Source: Cytophagales bacterium
Lineage (GTDB): Bacteria; Bacteroidota; Bacteroidia; Cytophagales; Cyclobacteriaceae
Assembly (NCBI GenBank): GCA_022360015.1
Contig: JAKSDQ010000014.1
Span: 47,638-111,637 of the forward strand
Direction: 5' to 3'
DNA length: 64,000 nucleotides
Shown here: positions 43,314 to 52,740 of the stretch, piece by piece
How positions within the stretch are numbered: position 1 is the stretch's first letter
How the letters are laid out: every line of letters starts with the position of its first letter
The notes under the pieces: generated by a model
What the model was told of the DNA's origin: nothing
Seen by the model: the letters and a program-made list of their open reading frames with translations, nothing else
Database searches by the model: none
Position numbers and translations under genes: made by a program

Positions 43314-45344
43314 GTGGAAGCACAGTTGGATCAATTAAAAGATAAGCTTAAAGACGTATTTGGATACGGACACTTCAGAGGAACCCAGGAAGCCATTATT
43401 CATAACATCCTTAATGGTAAAAATACATTCGTAATTATGCCGACAGGCGCCGGTAAATCGTTGTGTTATCAATTACCGGCAGTTATGATGGAGGGTACTG
43501 CCATAGTCATCTCACCCTTGATCGCCCTGATGAAAAATCAGGTAGATCAACTCAACGCTTTGGGGGTTAATGCCCGGTTCTTAAATTCAACGCTGACCAA
43601 AGCTGAAATGACCAGGGTCAAAAATGACACCTTGGAAGGAAAGGTCAAGCTGCTCTATGTGGCCCCCGAATCCCTGACCAAGGAAGATAACGTTGATTTT
43701 CTGAGAAAAGCCAACATATCATTTGCTGCCATCGACGAGGCCCACTGCATCTCGGAATGGGGTCATGACTTCCGTCCGGAATACAGAAGGATAAAATCCA
43801 TTATTCAGCAACTGGGTGAGTTACCAATCATCGCCCTCACTGCTACGGCTACACCAAAGGTACAGCTTGATATACAGAAAAACCTGCAGATGGAAAATGC
43901 GGACGTGTTTAAATCATCATTTAACCGCACCAACCTGTATTATGAGGTAAGACCAAAGCAAAATACGAAAAAGCAACTGATAAAATTTATTAAAAACCAC
44001 AAAGGCAAATCAGGTATTGTCTATTGTTTAAGCAGGAAGAAGGTGGAAGAAATTGCCAATCTTCTTAAAATCAACGATATCAATGCCGCCCCCTACCATG
44101 CAGGCCTCGAAGCTGCTGTCAGGATGAAAAACCAGGATGACTTCCTCAATGAAGAGGTAGATGTTATTGTGGCCACCATCGCCTTCGGTATGGGTATTGA
44201 CAAGCCTGATGTACGATTTGTAGTGCACTATGACACCCCCAAGTCCCTGGAGGGATATTATCAGGAAACAGGAAGAGCCGGAAGGGATGGCCTGGAAGGT
44301 GAATGTATCATGTTTTATAGTTATAATGACATTATAAAACTTGAAAAATTCAGCAAAGATAAACCCGTCACGGAAAGGGAAAATGCCAAAATCCTTTTGG
44401 ATGAGATGGTTTCATACGCTGAATCTTCCGTTTGCAGAAGGAAACAACTGTTGCACTATTTCGGTGAGGAATACGATGAGAAGGATTGCAAGGAAAGTGG
44501 CAAATGCGATGCCTGTTTAAAACCCAGGGAAAAATTCGAAGGTCAGGATTATGTATTGAAGGCGCTCCAGGCGGCAGAACAAACGGGCGAACGTTTCGGA
44601 ATAAACCATCTGACCAATGTGCTGATCGGATCTGAAAATCAATATACCAAGAGTTATAGCCATGATCAACTCCCTGTATTTGGTTCAGGGAAAGATGAGT
44701 GCGATAAATTCTGGGCTTCCGTGTTAAGGCAAACGATGCTAAATGAACTCTTGGAAAAAGATATTGACAATGTCGGGGTTTTGAAAATATCTGTAAAGGG
44801 CAGGTCATTTCTGGAAGATCCATACAAACTCATGTTGTCGAAAGATATCGACTACAGTGACCTGGGTGAGGAAGAAGAGCCTGAAAGGGAAGTGATTAAC
44901 TCCAAGGCCTATGATGAAAGCCTTTTTGAACTGCTCAAAGGATTGAGAAAAAAGGTCGCCAAGGAAAAAAACCTTCCTCCTTATGTAATCTTTCAGGATC
45001 CATCCTTGGAAGAAATGGCAACGATATACCCGACAACCAAAGAGGAACTTGCCCAGATAAATGGGGTAGGAATGGGTAAAGTGGCAAAATTCGGGAAGTA
45101 TTTCCTTGATCTCATCAATAAGTATGTCGATGAGAACGAAATTGAAACCGCCTCAGATGTGGTAGTAAAATCTACCGTAAACAAATCCAAAACCAAGATA
45201 TACATCATTCAGCAAATCGACAGAAAGGTGGAGCTGGAAGAAATTGCCGAATCAAAAGGCATCACCATGGAAGAGCTCATCGATGAAATTGAACACATAT
45301 GCTACTCAGGTACAAAACTAAACCTGGATTACTACATTGATTAA
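43314..45344 (+). CDS. recQ: ATP-dependent DNA helicase RecQ
   Basis: A 676-residue superfamily 2 helicase that unwinds DNA 3' to 5' in recombination and fork repair. Walker A MPTGAGKS is at 43-50, motif II is IDEAHCISEWGHDF, and motif VI is QETGRAGRDG. A RecQ zinc-binding region follows with cysteines in SVCRRKQLLHYFG and CKESGKCDAC. An HRDC domain (about 535-610) and a C-terminal helix-turn-helix (last ~50 residues) complete it. The start is a GTG at 43314, the only one that keeps the N-terminal helix before FGYGHFRGTQ. A 51-residue ORF begins 3 bases after its stop. Confidence 0.97.
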   Translation: MEAQLDQLKDKLKDVFGYGHFRGTQEAIIHNILNGKNTFVIMPTGAGKSLCYQLPAVMMEGTAIVISPLIALMKNQVDQLNALGVNARFLNSTLTKAEMTRVKNDTLEGKVKLLYVAPESLTKEDNVDFLRKANISFAAIDEAHCISEWGHDFRPEYRRIKSIIQQLGELPIIALTATATPKVQLDIQKNLQMENADVFKSSFNRTNLYYEVRPKQNTKKQLIKFIKNHKGKSGIVYCLSRKKVEEIANLLKINDINAAPYHAGLEAAVRMKNQDDFLNEEVDVIVATIAFGMGIDKPDVRFVVHYDTPKSLEGYYQETGRAGRDGLEGECIMFYSYNDIIKLEKFSKDKPVTERENAKILLDEMVSYAESSVCRRKQLLHYFGEEYDEKDCKESGKCDACLKPREKFEGQDYVLKALQAAEQTGERFGINHLTNVLIGSENQYTKSYSHDQLPVFGSGKDECDKFWASVLRQTMLNELLEKDIDNVGVLKISVKGRSFLEDPYKLMLSKDIDYSDLGEEEEPEREVINSKAYDESLFELLKGLRKKVAKEKNLPPYVIFQDPSLEEMATIYPTTKEELAQINGVGMGKVAKFGKYFLDLINKYVDENEIETASDVVVKSTVNKSKTKIYIIQQIDRKVELEEIAESKGITMEELIDEIEHICYSGTKLNLDYYID

Positions 45345-45347
45345 ACC

Positions 45348-45503
45348 ATGGATCACGAGCGGCAGGAGGATATATATGATTATTTTATGAATGCCGAAAC
45401 CGACAATATCAATGTCGCCATGCAGGAGCTGAAAGATGAAGACTACGCGGAAGAGGAGCTGAGAATTATGCGTATCAAATTCCTCTCTGAATTTGCCAAT
45501 TGA
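45348..45503 (+). CDS. Small acidic protein behind recQ (51 residues), hypothetical
   Basis: An ATG at 45348 starts a short frame ending at a TGA at 45501-45503. The product begins MDHERQEDIYDYFMNAETDN and has many Asp and Glu residues, with a predicted helical character and a less acidic end (RIMRIKFLSEFAN). It lies 3 bases after the recQ stop in the direction of transcription, the spacing of a translated operon member. The next promoter begins 27 bases further on. I recognise no family. Codon use looks ordinary, which supports coding but does not prove it. Confidence 0.55.
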   Translation: MDHERQEDIYDYFMNAETDNINVAMQELKDEDYAEEELRIMRIKFLSEFAN

Positions 45504-45530
45504 CGGCTCCCAATCAATTGCCTGATTAAC

Positions 45531-45560
45531 TTGCAAATTCTTTTTATTAAAGTATTTTTG
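45531..45560 (+). promoter_or_regulatory. Sigma-A promoter of purD
   Basis: TTG at 45531-45533, 19 bases, then TATTTTTG at 45553-45560: the best promoter match in the window. The predicted start of transcription (about 45566) leaves a leader of some 22 bases before the ATG at 45588. It also rules out the open-frame start at 45531 for purD. Confidence 0.7.
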
Positions 45561-45587
45561 GCAAGGTTTTATTTCAGTCCTGTTATT

Positions 45588-46877
45588 ATGCATATACTTA
45601 TCATCGGTTCCGGAGGCAGGGAACACGCCTTATCCTGGAAAATAAGACAAAGTCAAAAATGTGAAAATCTATTTATTTTGCCCGGAAATGCAGGCACCTC
45701 TGCTATCGGTCGCAACGTAGATATAGCTATTGACGATTTTGAACGGATAGGGGAATTTGTATTGGAAAACGACATAGCTATGATGGTAATCGGACCTGAA
45801 GCGCCGTTGGTAAAAGGAATCGCGGACTATTTTAAAGCAACACAAGCGCTAAGCCATATCAGGATAATTGGCCCGGGGAAAAATGGTGCACAATTGGAAG
45901 GAAGTAAGGACTTTGCCAAAGATTTCATGCAAAAATATGGAATACCGACGGCCGGTTTTAAGACATTCACAAAAGCATCACTGGATGAGGGGCTACGTTA
46001 CCTGGAAGACTTATCATTGCCTATTGTGCTAAAGGCAGATGGCCTTGCTGCGGGCAAAGGCGTAATCATTGCCCAAAGCAGGGAGGAGGCCTCCGGGGTT
46101 TTGACTGAAATGCTGGTTGAGAAAAAATTTGGGGAAGCCAGTGCCAAGGTGGTGATTGAAGCGTTTCTATCGGGCATCGAATTATCCGTTTTTGTTTTAA
46201 CGGATGGAGAGGATTATGTGATCCTGCCTGAGGCCAAAGATTATAAAAGAATAGGGGATAATGATTCCGGGCCCAATACCGGTGGTATGGGGGCCGTTTC
46301 ACCGGTGCCGTTTGCCAATCATGAATTTATGGGAAAGGTGGAAAAAAGAATCATACAGCCAACCATTGCCGGGCTTAAGAAGGACGGAGTTGATTACTGC
46401 GGGTTCATTTTTATTGGACTAATGAATGTGGGGGGGGATCCTTATGTGATTGAATACAATGTAAGAATGGGTGATCCTGAGACACAAGCCGTTTTACCCC
46501 GTATCGAAAATGATCTGGTTGATCTGCTGGAGGCAGCCGCAGACAAAAAACTGAAAAACCAAAACATCAAAATAAATCCTAAAACAGCAACTACAGTAGT
46601 ATTGGTTTCCGGTGGCTACCCGGGTGCCTATGAAAAAGGTTTTCCGATAACCGGCACGGATAGCATTCAGGAAACAACCGTTTTTCATGCCGGTACGAGG
46701 TTAGGGAAAGAAAACCAGGTGCTTACCCACGGGGGACGGGTGCTGGCCATTACAGGCATGGGGGAAACCGTTCAGGAAAGTCTTGAGAAAACTTACAGGG
46801 ATGTAAACAAAATTAGCTGGGAAAAAGTGAATTTCAGAAAAGATATAGGACAGGATATACTCAGAATCAGCAATTAA
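45588..46877 (+). CDS. purD: Phosphoribosylamine-glycine ligase
   Basis: A 429-residue ATP-grasp enzyme that forms glycinamide ribonucleotide from phosphoribosylamine and glycine, the second step of purine synthesis. The start MHILIIGSGGREHALSWKI is the family N-terminus. Other signatures are GPEAPLVKGIAD, LKADGLAAGKGV and GPNTGGMGAVSPVP. The ATP-grasp core lies at about 100-290. The upstream extension of the frame to 45531 is removed by the promoter position. It stands alone; no other purine genes are in the window. Confidence 0.97.
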   Translation: MHILIIGSGGREHALSWKIRQSQKCENLFILPGNAGTSAIGRNVDIAIDDFERIGEFVLENDIAMMVIGPEAPLVKGIADYFKATQALSHIRIIGPGKNGAQLEGSKDFAKDFMQKYGIPTAGFKTFTKASLDEGLRYLEDLSLPIVLKADGLAAGKGVIIAQSREEASGVLTEMLVEKKFGEASAKVVIEAFLSGIELSVFVLTDGEDYVILPEAKDYKRIGDNDSGPNTGGMGAVSPVPFANHEFMGKVEKRIIQPTIAGLKKDGVDYCGFIFIGLMNVGGDPYVIEYNVRMGDPETQAVLPRIENDLVDLLEAAADKKLKNQNIKINPKTATTVVLVSGGYPGAYEKGFPITGTDSIQETTVFHAGTRLGKENQVLTHGGRVLAITGMGETVQESLEKTYRDVNKISWEKVNFRKDIGQDILRISN

Positions 46878-47016
46878 AGGAGACAATCCATGTTTGAACT
46901 TTTAATTGCTGTGAATTTGAAATTGATTTTTTTTACAACTAACTTTAGGATAGTTATAAAGTTTTGAACCAACCTTTTTCCCTGACCGGAAAAAGTATAA
47001 ATATATACAGGAAGTA

Positions 47017-48150
47017 ATGTCTGGTTGTAAATCATGCGGCAGTAATGCCTCGGTAGCCGGTTGTAAAAATAATGGGGGTTGCCTTACCGGCGGGTGTAAC
47101 AAAATGAATGTATTTGATTGGCTTTCTAACATGGAAATGCCAGTGACGAGTAGTTTTGATGTTGTAGAAGTCAGATTCAAAGGAGGCAGAAAGGATTTCT
47201 TCAGGAATACCGATAAACTGGATATTACCACAGGAGACCCGGTGGTGGTAGATGTTCCGAATGGCCACCATATAGGTTATGTTTCCTTGCAGGGGGAGTT
47301 GGTCAGGTTACAAATGCAACGCAAGAAGATAGTAAACAACGAAGATATCCGGAAAGTGTATCGGTTAGCAACCGATAAAGATCTCCAGAAATTTGAAGAA
47401 GTTAAAAAAAGGGAAATGCCCACGCTCTATCGCACGCGTGAAATTATCCAGAAACACGACCTGTCGATGAAATTATCTGATATTGAATATCAAGCGGATA
47501 ATACCAAAGCGACTTTTTATTATTCAGCCGATGATCGGGTGGATTTCAGGGAACTGATAAAGGTACTGGCAGGTGAGTTTAAGATCAGGGTAGAAATGAG
47601 ACAAATCAGCTTAAGGCAAGAGGCCGGAAGGTTGGGGGGGATTGGTTCCTGTGGCAGGGAATTATGCTGCTCTACCTGGCTCGGTGAATTCAAAAGTGTC
47701 TCTACTACCGCTGCCCGCTATCAAAACCTCTCGCTCAATCCCAGCAAATTGTCAGGTCAGTGTGGAAGGCTTAAGTGCTGCCTGAATTACGAACTGGAGA
47801 CATATATGGAAGCATTGGAAGATATCCCGGAATTGGAGAAGCCCCTGCTGACTGAAAAAGGTGATGCTAAACTGCAAAAAACCGATATTTTTAGAAAAAT
47901 AATGTGGTTCGGTTATGAAAATGAAAATTCCTGGCACGCTGTGCCCGCCACCAGGGTAGCTGAAATAATCAAGTTAAACCAACAGGGCAAAAAACCATTT
48001 TCGCTGTTGGAAAATAAAGAGACCAACAATATTGAAGAGGCACAACTTAATAGTGACCTGGTAAAAATGGACAAGAAATTCAATCAGAAATCAAAAAAGA
48101 AAAAAAAGAAACGGCAAAGCCGAAAAAGAGGAAATAATCGCCCTCAATAG
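47017..48150 (+). CDS. ricT: RicT-like PSP1-domain protein
   Basis: A 377-residue protein of the PSP1/RicT (YaaT) family. The PSP1 C-terminal domain includes DDRVDFRELIKVLAGEFK, RLGGIGSCGRELCC and SGQCGRLKCCLNYE, where the conserved cysteines lie. In Bacillus, RicT joins RicA and RicF in an iron-sulfur complex affecting RNA processing; neither partner is in the window. The N-terminus has an extra cysteine group (Cys4, 7, 16, 22, 27) and the C-terminus is a Lys/Arg-rich tail of about 25 residues. gldH follows after 7 bases. Confidence 0.92.
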   Translation: MSGCKSCGSNASVAGCKNNGGCLTGGCNKMNVFDWLSNMEMPVTSSFDVVEVRFKGGRKDFFRNTDKLDITTGDPVVVDVPNGHHIGYVSLQGELVRLQMQRKKIVNNEDIRKVYRLATDKDLQKFEEVKKREMPTLYRTREIIQKHDLSMKLSDIEYQADNTKATFYYSADDRVDFRELIKVLAGEFKIRVEMRQISLRQEAGRLGGIGSCGRELCCSTWLGEFKSVSTTAARYQNLSLNPSKLSGQCGRLKCCLNYELETYMEALEDIPELEKPLLTEKGDAKLQKTDIFRKIMWFGYENENSWHAVPATRVAEIIKLNQQGKKPFSLLENKETNNIEEAQLNSDLVKMDKKFNQKSKKKKKKRQSRKRGNNRPQ

Positions 48151-48157
48151 ATTAAAT

Positions 48158-48640
48158 ATGCAGTTCAGGTTAATTATTTTCACTTCATTCATTTCACTTT
48201 TTCTTTTATGGGGATGTAACAGCCAAATGGTTTTTGAGCAGAACATCGATATTGAGAACCGGAAATGGCCCAAAGATGATATCAAGCGTTTTGACTTCGA
48301 GATTACAGATACCAGCCAACCCTACAACATTTATTACAACATCCGGAGCTCCGTAGCATTCCCTTTTCACAACCTGTATCTAACCTACTCGCTGGAAGAT
48401 ACCAATGGCAACAAGCTATTATCTGAATTGCAAAATATGAATATTTTTGACGAAAAAACCGGCAGGCCACTGGGAAATGGCCTGGGAGATATTTTTGATT
48501 TACAGGTGTTATCTGTTGAGAACTATTCATTTGACCAGCCCGGTAAATACACGTTCACCATTCAACAATTTATGAGAAGGGATACATTACCTGAAATCCT
48601 AGCCATAGGCATCCGGGTTAAGCGGGTCGATAATGAATAG
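48158..48640 (+). CDS. gldH: Gliding motility lipoprotein GldH
   Basis: A 160-residue lipoprotein with the lipid-attachment cysteine at position 20 (FLLWGC). After it comes a beta-rich region with the GldH pattern: FDFEITDTSQPYNIYYNIR, then LGDIFD and the end IGIRVKRV. GldH is needed for gliding in Flavobacterium and, with other Gld lipoproteins, supports the type IX secretion and motility apparatus. It shares an mRNA with ricT (7-base gap). Its stop is 7 bases from the stop of the convergent helicase gene. Confidence 0.88.
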   Translation: MQFRLIIFTSFISLFLLWGCNSQMVFEQNIDIENRKWPKDDIKRFDFEITDTSQPYNIYYNIRSSVAFPFHNLYLTYSLEDTNGNKLLSELQNMNIFDEKTGRPLGNGLGDIFDLQVLSVENYSFDQPGKYTFTIQQFMRRDTLPEILAIGIRVKRVDNE

Positions 48641-48647
48641 TTGGCAG

Positions 48648-51600
48648 CTATTCTTCCAGACGGTTGAAAAAACGCATCAGTTTTTCTTTCATGCCTTCTC
48701 TGTTTTGCCAGAATTGACGGCTTGTAAGGGAAATAAACTTCCAGTTTTTGCTAAGCAGGGTAAAAGGCCTGTAAACATGTGGTTCTTTCACCGAAATGCT
48801 TTGGTGATAAATATCATCATCGGTGAGCACCAGCCCTTTGTAATGCTGCCCTTCCTTCACTGACAAATCGGTAAACGGTAACTCGTTGGCCAGTTCATAC
48901 CTGTTATCCATTCCGGTGGCTATCTCATTTATTTTTGATTTCAGAAACCAGTTAATATGATAGGCCTTGGTGGCTCTTGGCTGTGGCGTGAAATTACCTT
49001 CAGAGACATCCTTGGCAAACTGCAGGTATTTTTTAAGCAATCTCGGACCTTCATTTTTGCTGTCATCTACTTTTAACTGTGATGGCAACAAACTACTGAC
49101 AATATAAATCTTTTCCCTGGCCCTGGTAATGGCCACATTTAACCTGTTCTCGCCCCCTGTGGCATTCAGGCTACCAAATTGCATAATGATTTTACCTCTT
49201 TCATCAGGGCCATAGGCGGTTGAAAAAATAATGATATCTTTTTCATCGCCCTGTACGTTTTCAATGTTTTTAACAAAAAAAGACTCCGGTAAAGACCAAC
49301 CTTCATTGCTAGCGGCCTTATCCAACAAGTCCAGTATGTGCTCTTGTTGTTTTATGTTAAAAGTCACTACCCCAATTTCCTTTTCCGGATGATCCTTTAT
49401 AAATTCCCGTACAAGCCCGACCACTTTTTGACCTTCGATATCATTAATATTGTTTTTCCAGATACCCGCTACTTTTATGTAATGTATGGGTGGCTCGGGG
49501 TAGTTTATATCTTTAAAATCAGGGAGTAGTTTTAAATTGCCATCATAAAAATACCGGTTTGAAAAATCGATAAGATCCAAAGACTTGCTCCGGTAATGTC
49601 CCTGCAACTGTAACTGCATTAAATGTTTTGCCGATAGTTCCAACAGGGAGTCCAGCTCCAGTTCAGCCAATTCCTCCTCTTCCTCCTCCCACCTGACTTT
49701 ATATAAATCATTGGGCCTTAACTGCTTATCATCACCTGCCACTACAATCTGCTTGCCCCGGTACATGGCTGGAATTCCTTTTTCTGCAAAGCATTGAGAT
49801 GCTTCGTCAAATATTACAAGATCAAAAAACTCTTCCATGGGAAACAACGCTGAAACCGACTCTGGCGAGGACATCCAGCAAGGCACTAACCTGAACAATT
49901 CATCGGAAAAATTGGCAATAACCTTACGAATAGGCCAGATTTTCCGCTTTTTAGTAACCTGGTGATATAACTCCTTATAGGTAATCATGTTGTTCAGCCG
50001 GTTGTATTGCGCATCCTCATAGGTAATTTCCCGGGTTTTCAGCAAAAGAATATCTTTGCTGATACTGAGTTTTTCCGCTACATTTTCCTGCATTTCCAGC
50101 TCCATCTGCTCAAATTTCAGGGAAGATACTGATCTCAGAATAGGATATTTGGTTTCAATATGATCAAGCCAGGTTAACCGCAGGCTATTGTCAAAAAGTG
50201 CCAGCAATTCATCCAACTGCGGGCTCTCACTTGACTCAAGTAGTTTATTAATCACCTGCCGCTCATGGTTTTCAAGGTTCGCACTCAATTGATCGAATTC
50301 GCAAATAGAATCAAAGTCTGCTTTTAACGATTTATCCAATAAATCTATGTGATCGGAATTTTCCAGAATATGATTTATCTGAAATGGTGTCAGATATTCA
50401 AGCCAGGTTTGTTTTCTTTCCACAACCTTTTTGAACAAATCCAGCAATGCTTCCATTCCGGATTTTAGATCCGGATAATCCAGCTTCAGCACATTAAAAT
50501 AGGCTTTAAAGTTTCTCAGTGAAACAAAGGCCAGTTTGGAGGCCAAAGCCGATTTTTGATCGTAAAACCAGGACTGAAAATCTGCCTTTCTGAACCCTTC
50601 GGGCAAATCTATCAACCACTCGCATGCTATCAGCTTACTTAAATTATGCTCAAAATTTAAGCGGTTATCCACTTTTTCGATCAATTTGCTGAATGATTTT
50701 TTGTCACTGGATATTTCATTGGCAACAATAACCCTTTTGATCCAAAACTTGTCTTTCGAAAATAATTGCCAATGCAAAGACCGGAAAAGGTTTTTCCTGC
50801 TGGCAATGGCCCGCTGCAATACCTCCTGAAATCTGCCTAATTCAGAGGCTTTCAAACTGATCTCCGGCCCCTCCCCCTTAAAACAATCCAACAATACCCG
50901 CTCCGTGTTGGTAAGCCATAAAAGATCCGTCTCCACCTTATCCACAGCCATCATCTGACGAAAGTACTTGTACACTTTCTCAGACTTCAAAGTATCGATA
51001 AGCTTATGGATCTCTTTTTCTTTATACAAGGCGGCCTCACAATCCTCTATTTTTAATTCACTGTTGACAATACCGGTAGCTTCTTTGGAGATTTCTTCCT
51101 GAAATTTTGGTATTTCATTGAGGATGCTGCTTATTTTTTTTAAATCAGCAATGCCAAAGTCTTTAAAGCTTTTCCGGCCATACCATGGGTGGCCCAACCG
51201 GTCAAACTCAAGGGCGTAGCTAAAGTAGTTTCTGAATTTTCTCAGTGTATCGTCGAGTGTATCAAACTTAAAAAAGCGGTATTCCTGTTTCAGGTTGATA
51301 GTTTTCTCTACCAGTTCGCAGGTCAGGTATAATTCTTTTGCCGATATACCGCACTCTGCTTCATCGAACAAAGCAAATTTGTATTCCTCAAACTCTTCAT
51401 TGATCTGATCGATCCTTCGGCTGCTCTGAAGAAATTTTCTTTCCATTTGAATCGAATCCAGGCTGTTGTTTTTCAATTTGTACTCGTACAATTTATCTAC
51501 CTGGCCGGCGATTTGCGCGTATATGTCACGACGGTCATTTTTGAAATCATGAACCAAAGCGACAAAGTCTGCCAAATCCTTTTCCTTCAGCCGCCTGTAT

Positions 51601-52676
51601 ACTACATCTAAAGCGGCCCTTTTCTGACAAACCATCAAAACCTTTTTGCCCCGTGCGATAAAATCAGATATGAGATTACATATTAATTGCGATTTGCCGG
51701 TGCCTGGCGGGCCTTGAATAACCACAGAGTTCCCTTTTTTAACGGCCTTCAATGCATTTTCCTGATAGGCATCCAAACGGTAGGGGGTAAAGGTCTGTTC
51801 TTCTTTTACCTTATCCAAAAACCTGTAAACATCAGCGTACCCCGCTTTTTGGTCAGGTGCATCCTCGGTTGATCTTTTGCTAAAGAATTCTTCCAGATCA
51901 GGTACATAAGGCCTTTCGATTAAATCCAGATAATCAGGTACAATATAAGAACCGGCTTGGGGAAAAATGCCCAGAACAGCCTCGGGAAATAACGTTAGCC
52001 TTCCATTTTTCTGCTGTGCCTCAAAATCCTTCTTTTTGAAGATTTCAAATGATGAAAGCTGATCCGCAAAGTTTTCCTGGTTGAAGTTTATTTCCAGATT
52101 GCTTTCTTGTAACAGCCGGTACAAGGACGTCCTGAATTCCCTGCTATCCTCAAATCCTTCTTCAAAATTATATTCTATCAATGTTTCATCCAGCTTCACC
52201 TTGTTGTAATAAGCATAAGCCAGAATAAAACTTTTATTAAAAGTAACATTGACTTCGCTTCGTGATGACAATATCCATTTCCCTTGTTTTAACTCCAGGG
52301 TAACCGGAAAAAATATCAGTGGCGCACGAACGGGTGTTCCATCTTTGAATTTACCTCGTACAAATGGCCAGGCTATATACAAATCTTTTGCTCCGCGCTC
52401 CTCGTATATGAATTTTTCAGTCCGGTCAATTTTCTTTAGTTGATGGCTGATCATATTGGTAGGTTCATGACGGCTATCAGACTCCTGGCATATGTTAATC
52501 TTTGCCTTTTGTGTCAACAGGGATTCAATAATCCCAAATGAAGGGGCATTATTGATAAAATCCAGTTCATGTAAATCCAAAAAATGGTTATTTACCAATC
52601 GCAACAGAAACAGTGACCTGTTGTTGGTCGATAAATTAGTAAGTTTTCTCAAATAAGATTGCAGAATACGTCTCAT
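48648..52676 (-). CDS. UPF1-like superfamily 1 helicase with nuclease-like C-terminal region
   Basis: A 1342-residue protein. The N-terminal region (about 1-300) resembles the DUF4011-type front end of large helicases, with LTNLSTNNRSLFLLRL near the start. Walker A GPPGTGKS is at 322-329 (Lys328). A long helical insert runs between about 400 and 900. Motif II is FDEASQ (Asp957), followed by GDDKQLRPND, LQGHYRSKS and, near the end of the motor, NVAITRAREKIYIV. The last ~110 residues contain YKGLVLTDDDIY and NWKFISLTSRQFW, which have the spacing of a Vsr/DUF559-type nuclease fold, perhaps degenerate. Such helicase-nuclease fusions occur in repair and phage defence; the role here is unknown. No defence genes are adjacent. 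Confidence 0.85.
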   Translation of the reverse strand: MRRILQSYLRKLTNLSTNNRSLFLLRLVNNHFLDLHELDFINNAPSFGIIESLLTQKAKINICQESDSRHEPTNMISHQLKKIDRTEKFIYEERGAKDLYIAWPFVRGKFKDGTPVRAPLIFFPVTLELKQGKWILSSRSEVNVTFNKSFILAYAYYNKVKLDETLIEYNFEEGFEDSREFRTSLYRLLQESNLEINFNQENFADQLSSFEIFKKKDFEAQQKNGRLTLFPEAVLGIFPQAGSYIVPDYLDLIERPYVPDLEEFFSKRSTEDAPDQKAGYADVYRFLDKVKEEQTFTPYRLDAYQENALKAVKKGNSVVIQGPPGTGKSQLICNLISDFIARGKKVLMVCQKRAALDVVYRRLKEKDLADFVALVHDFKNDRRDIYAQIAGQVDKLYEYKLKNNSLDSIQMERKFLQSSRRIDQINEEFEEYKFALFDEAECGISAKELYLTCELVEKTINLKQEYRFFKFDTLDDTLRKFRNYFSYALEFDRLGHPWYGRKSFKDFGIADLKKISSILNEIPKFQEEISKEATGIVNSELKIEDCEAALYKEKEIHKLIDTLKSEKVYKYFRQMMAVDKVETDLLWLTNTERVLLDCFKGEGPEISLKASELGRFQEVLQRAIASRKNLFRSLHWQLFSKDKFWIKRVIVANEISSDKKSFSKLIEKVDNRLNFEHNLSKLIACEWLIDLPEGFRKADFQSWFYDQKSALASKLAFVSLRNFKAYFNVLKLDYPDLKSGMEALLDLFKKVVERKQTWLEYLTPFQINHILENSDHIDLLDKSLKADFDSICEFDQLSANLENHERQVINKLLESSESPQLDELLALFDNSLRLTWLDHIETKYPILRSVSSLKFEQMELEMQENVAEKLSISKDILLLKTREITYEDAQYNRLNNMITYKELYHQVTKKRKIWPIRKVIANFSDELFRLVPCWMSSPESVSALFPMEEFFDLVIFDEASQCFAEKGIPAMYRGKQIVVAGDDKQLRPNDLYKVRWEEEEEELAELELDSLLELSAKHLMQLQLQGHYRSKSLDLIDFSNRYFYDGNLKLLPDFKDINYPEPPIHYIKVAGIWKNNINDIEGQKVVGLVREFIKDHPEKEIGVVTFNIKQQEHILDLLDKAASNEGWSLPESFFVKNIENVQGDEKDIIIFSTAYGPDERGKIIMQFGSLNATGGENRLNVAITRAREKIYIVSSLLPSQLKVDDSKNEGPRLLKKYLQFAKDVSEGNFTPQPRATKAYHINWFLKSKINEIATGMDNRYELANELPFTDLSVKEGQHYKGLVLTDDDIYHQSISVKEPHVYRPFTLLSKNWKFISLTSRQFWQNREGMKEKLMRFFNRLEE

Positions 52677-52740
52677 GAATATTTTACTCCTTATTTGTAT
52701 TTATTTAACCTTTTTATAACTAAGAATATTAACGAATATT

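Noticed and set aside
43236..43334. N-terminal hydrophobic extension of kdsD from the ATG at 43334
   Set aside because: It is absent from the family, would overlap the recQ start region, and TTG codons at 43235/43244 give the normal length.
45531..45587. Longer purD start at 45531
   Set aside because: It coincides with a full promoter match; the ATG at 45588 gives the conserved N-terminus.
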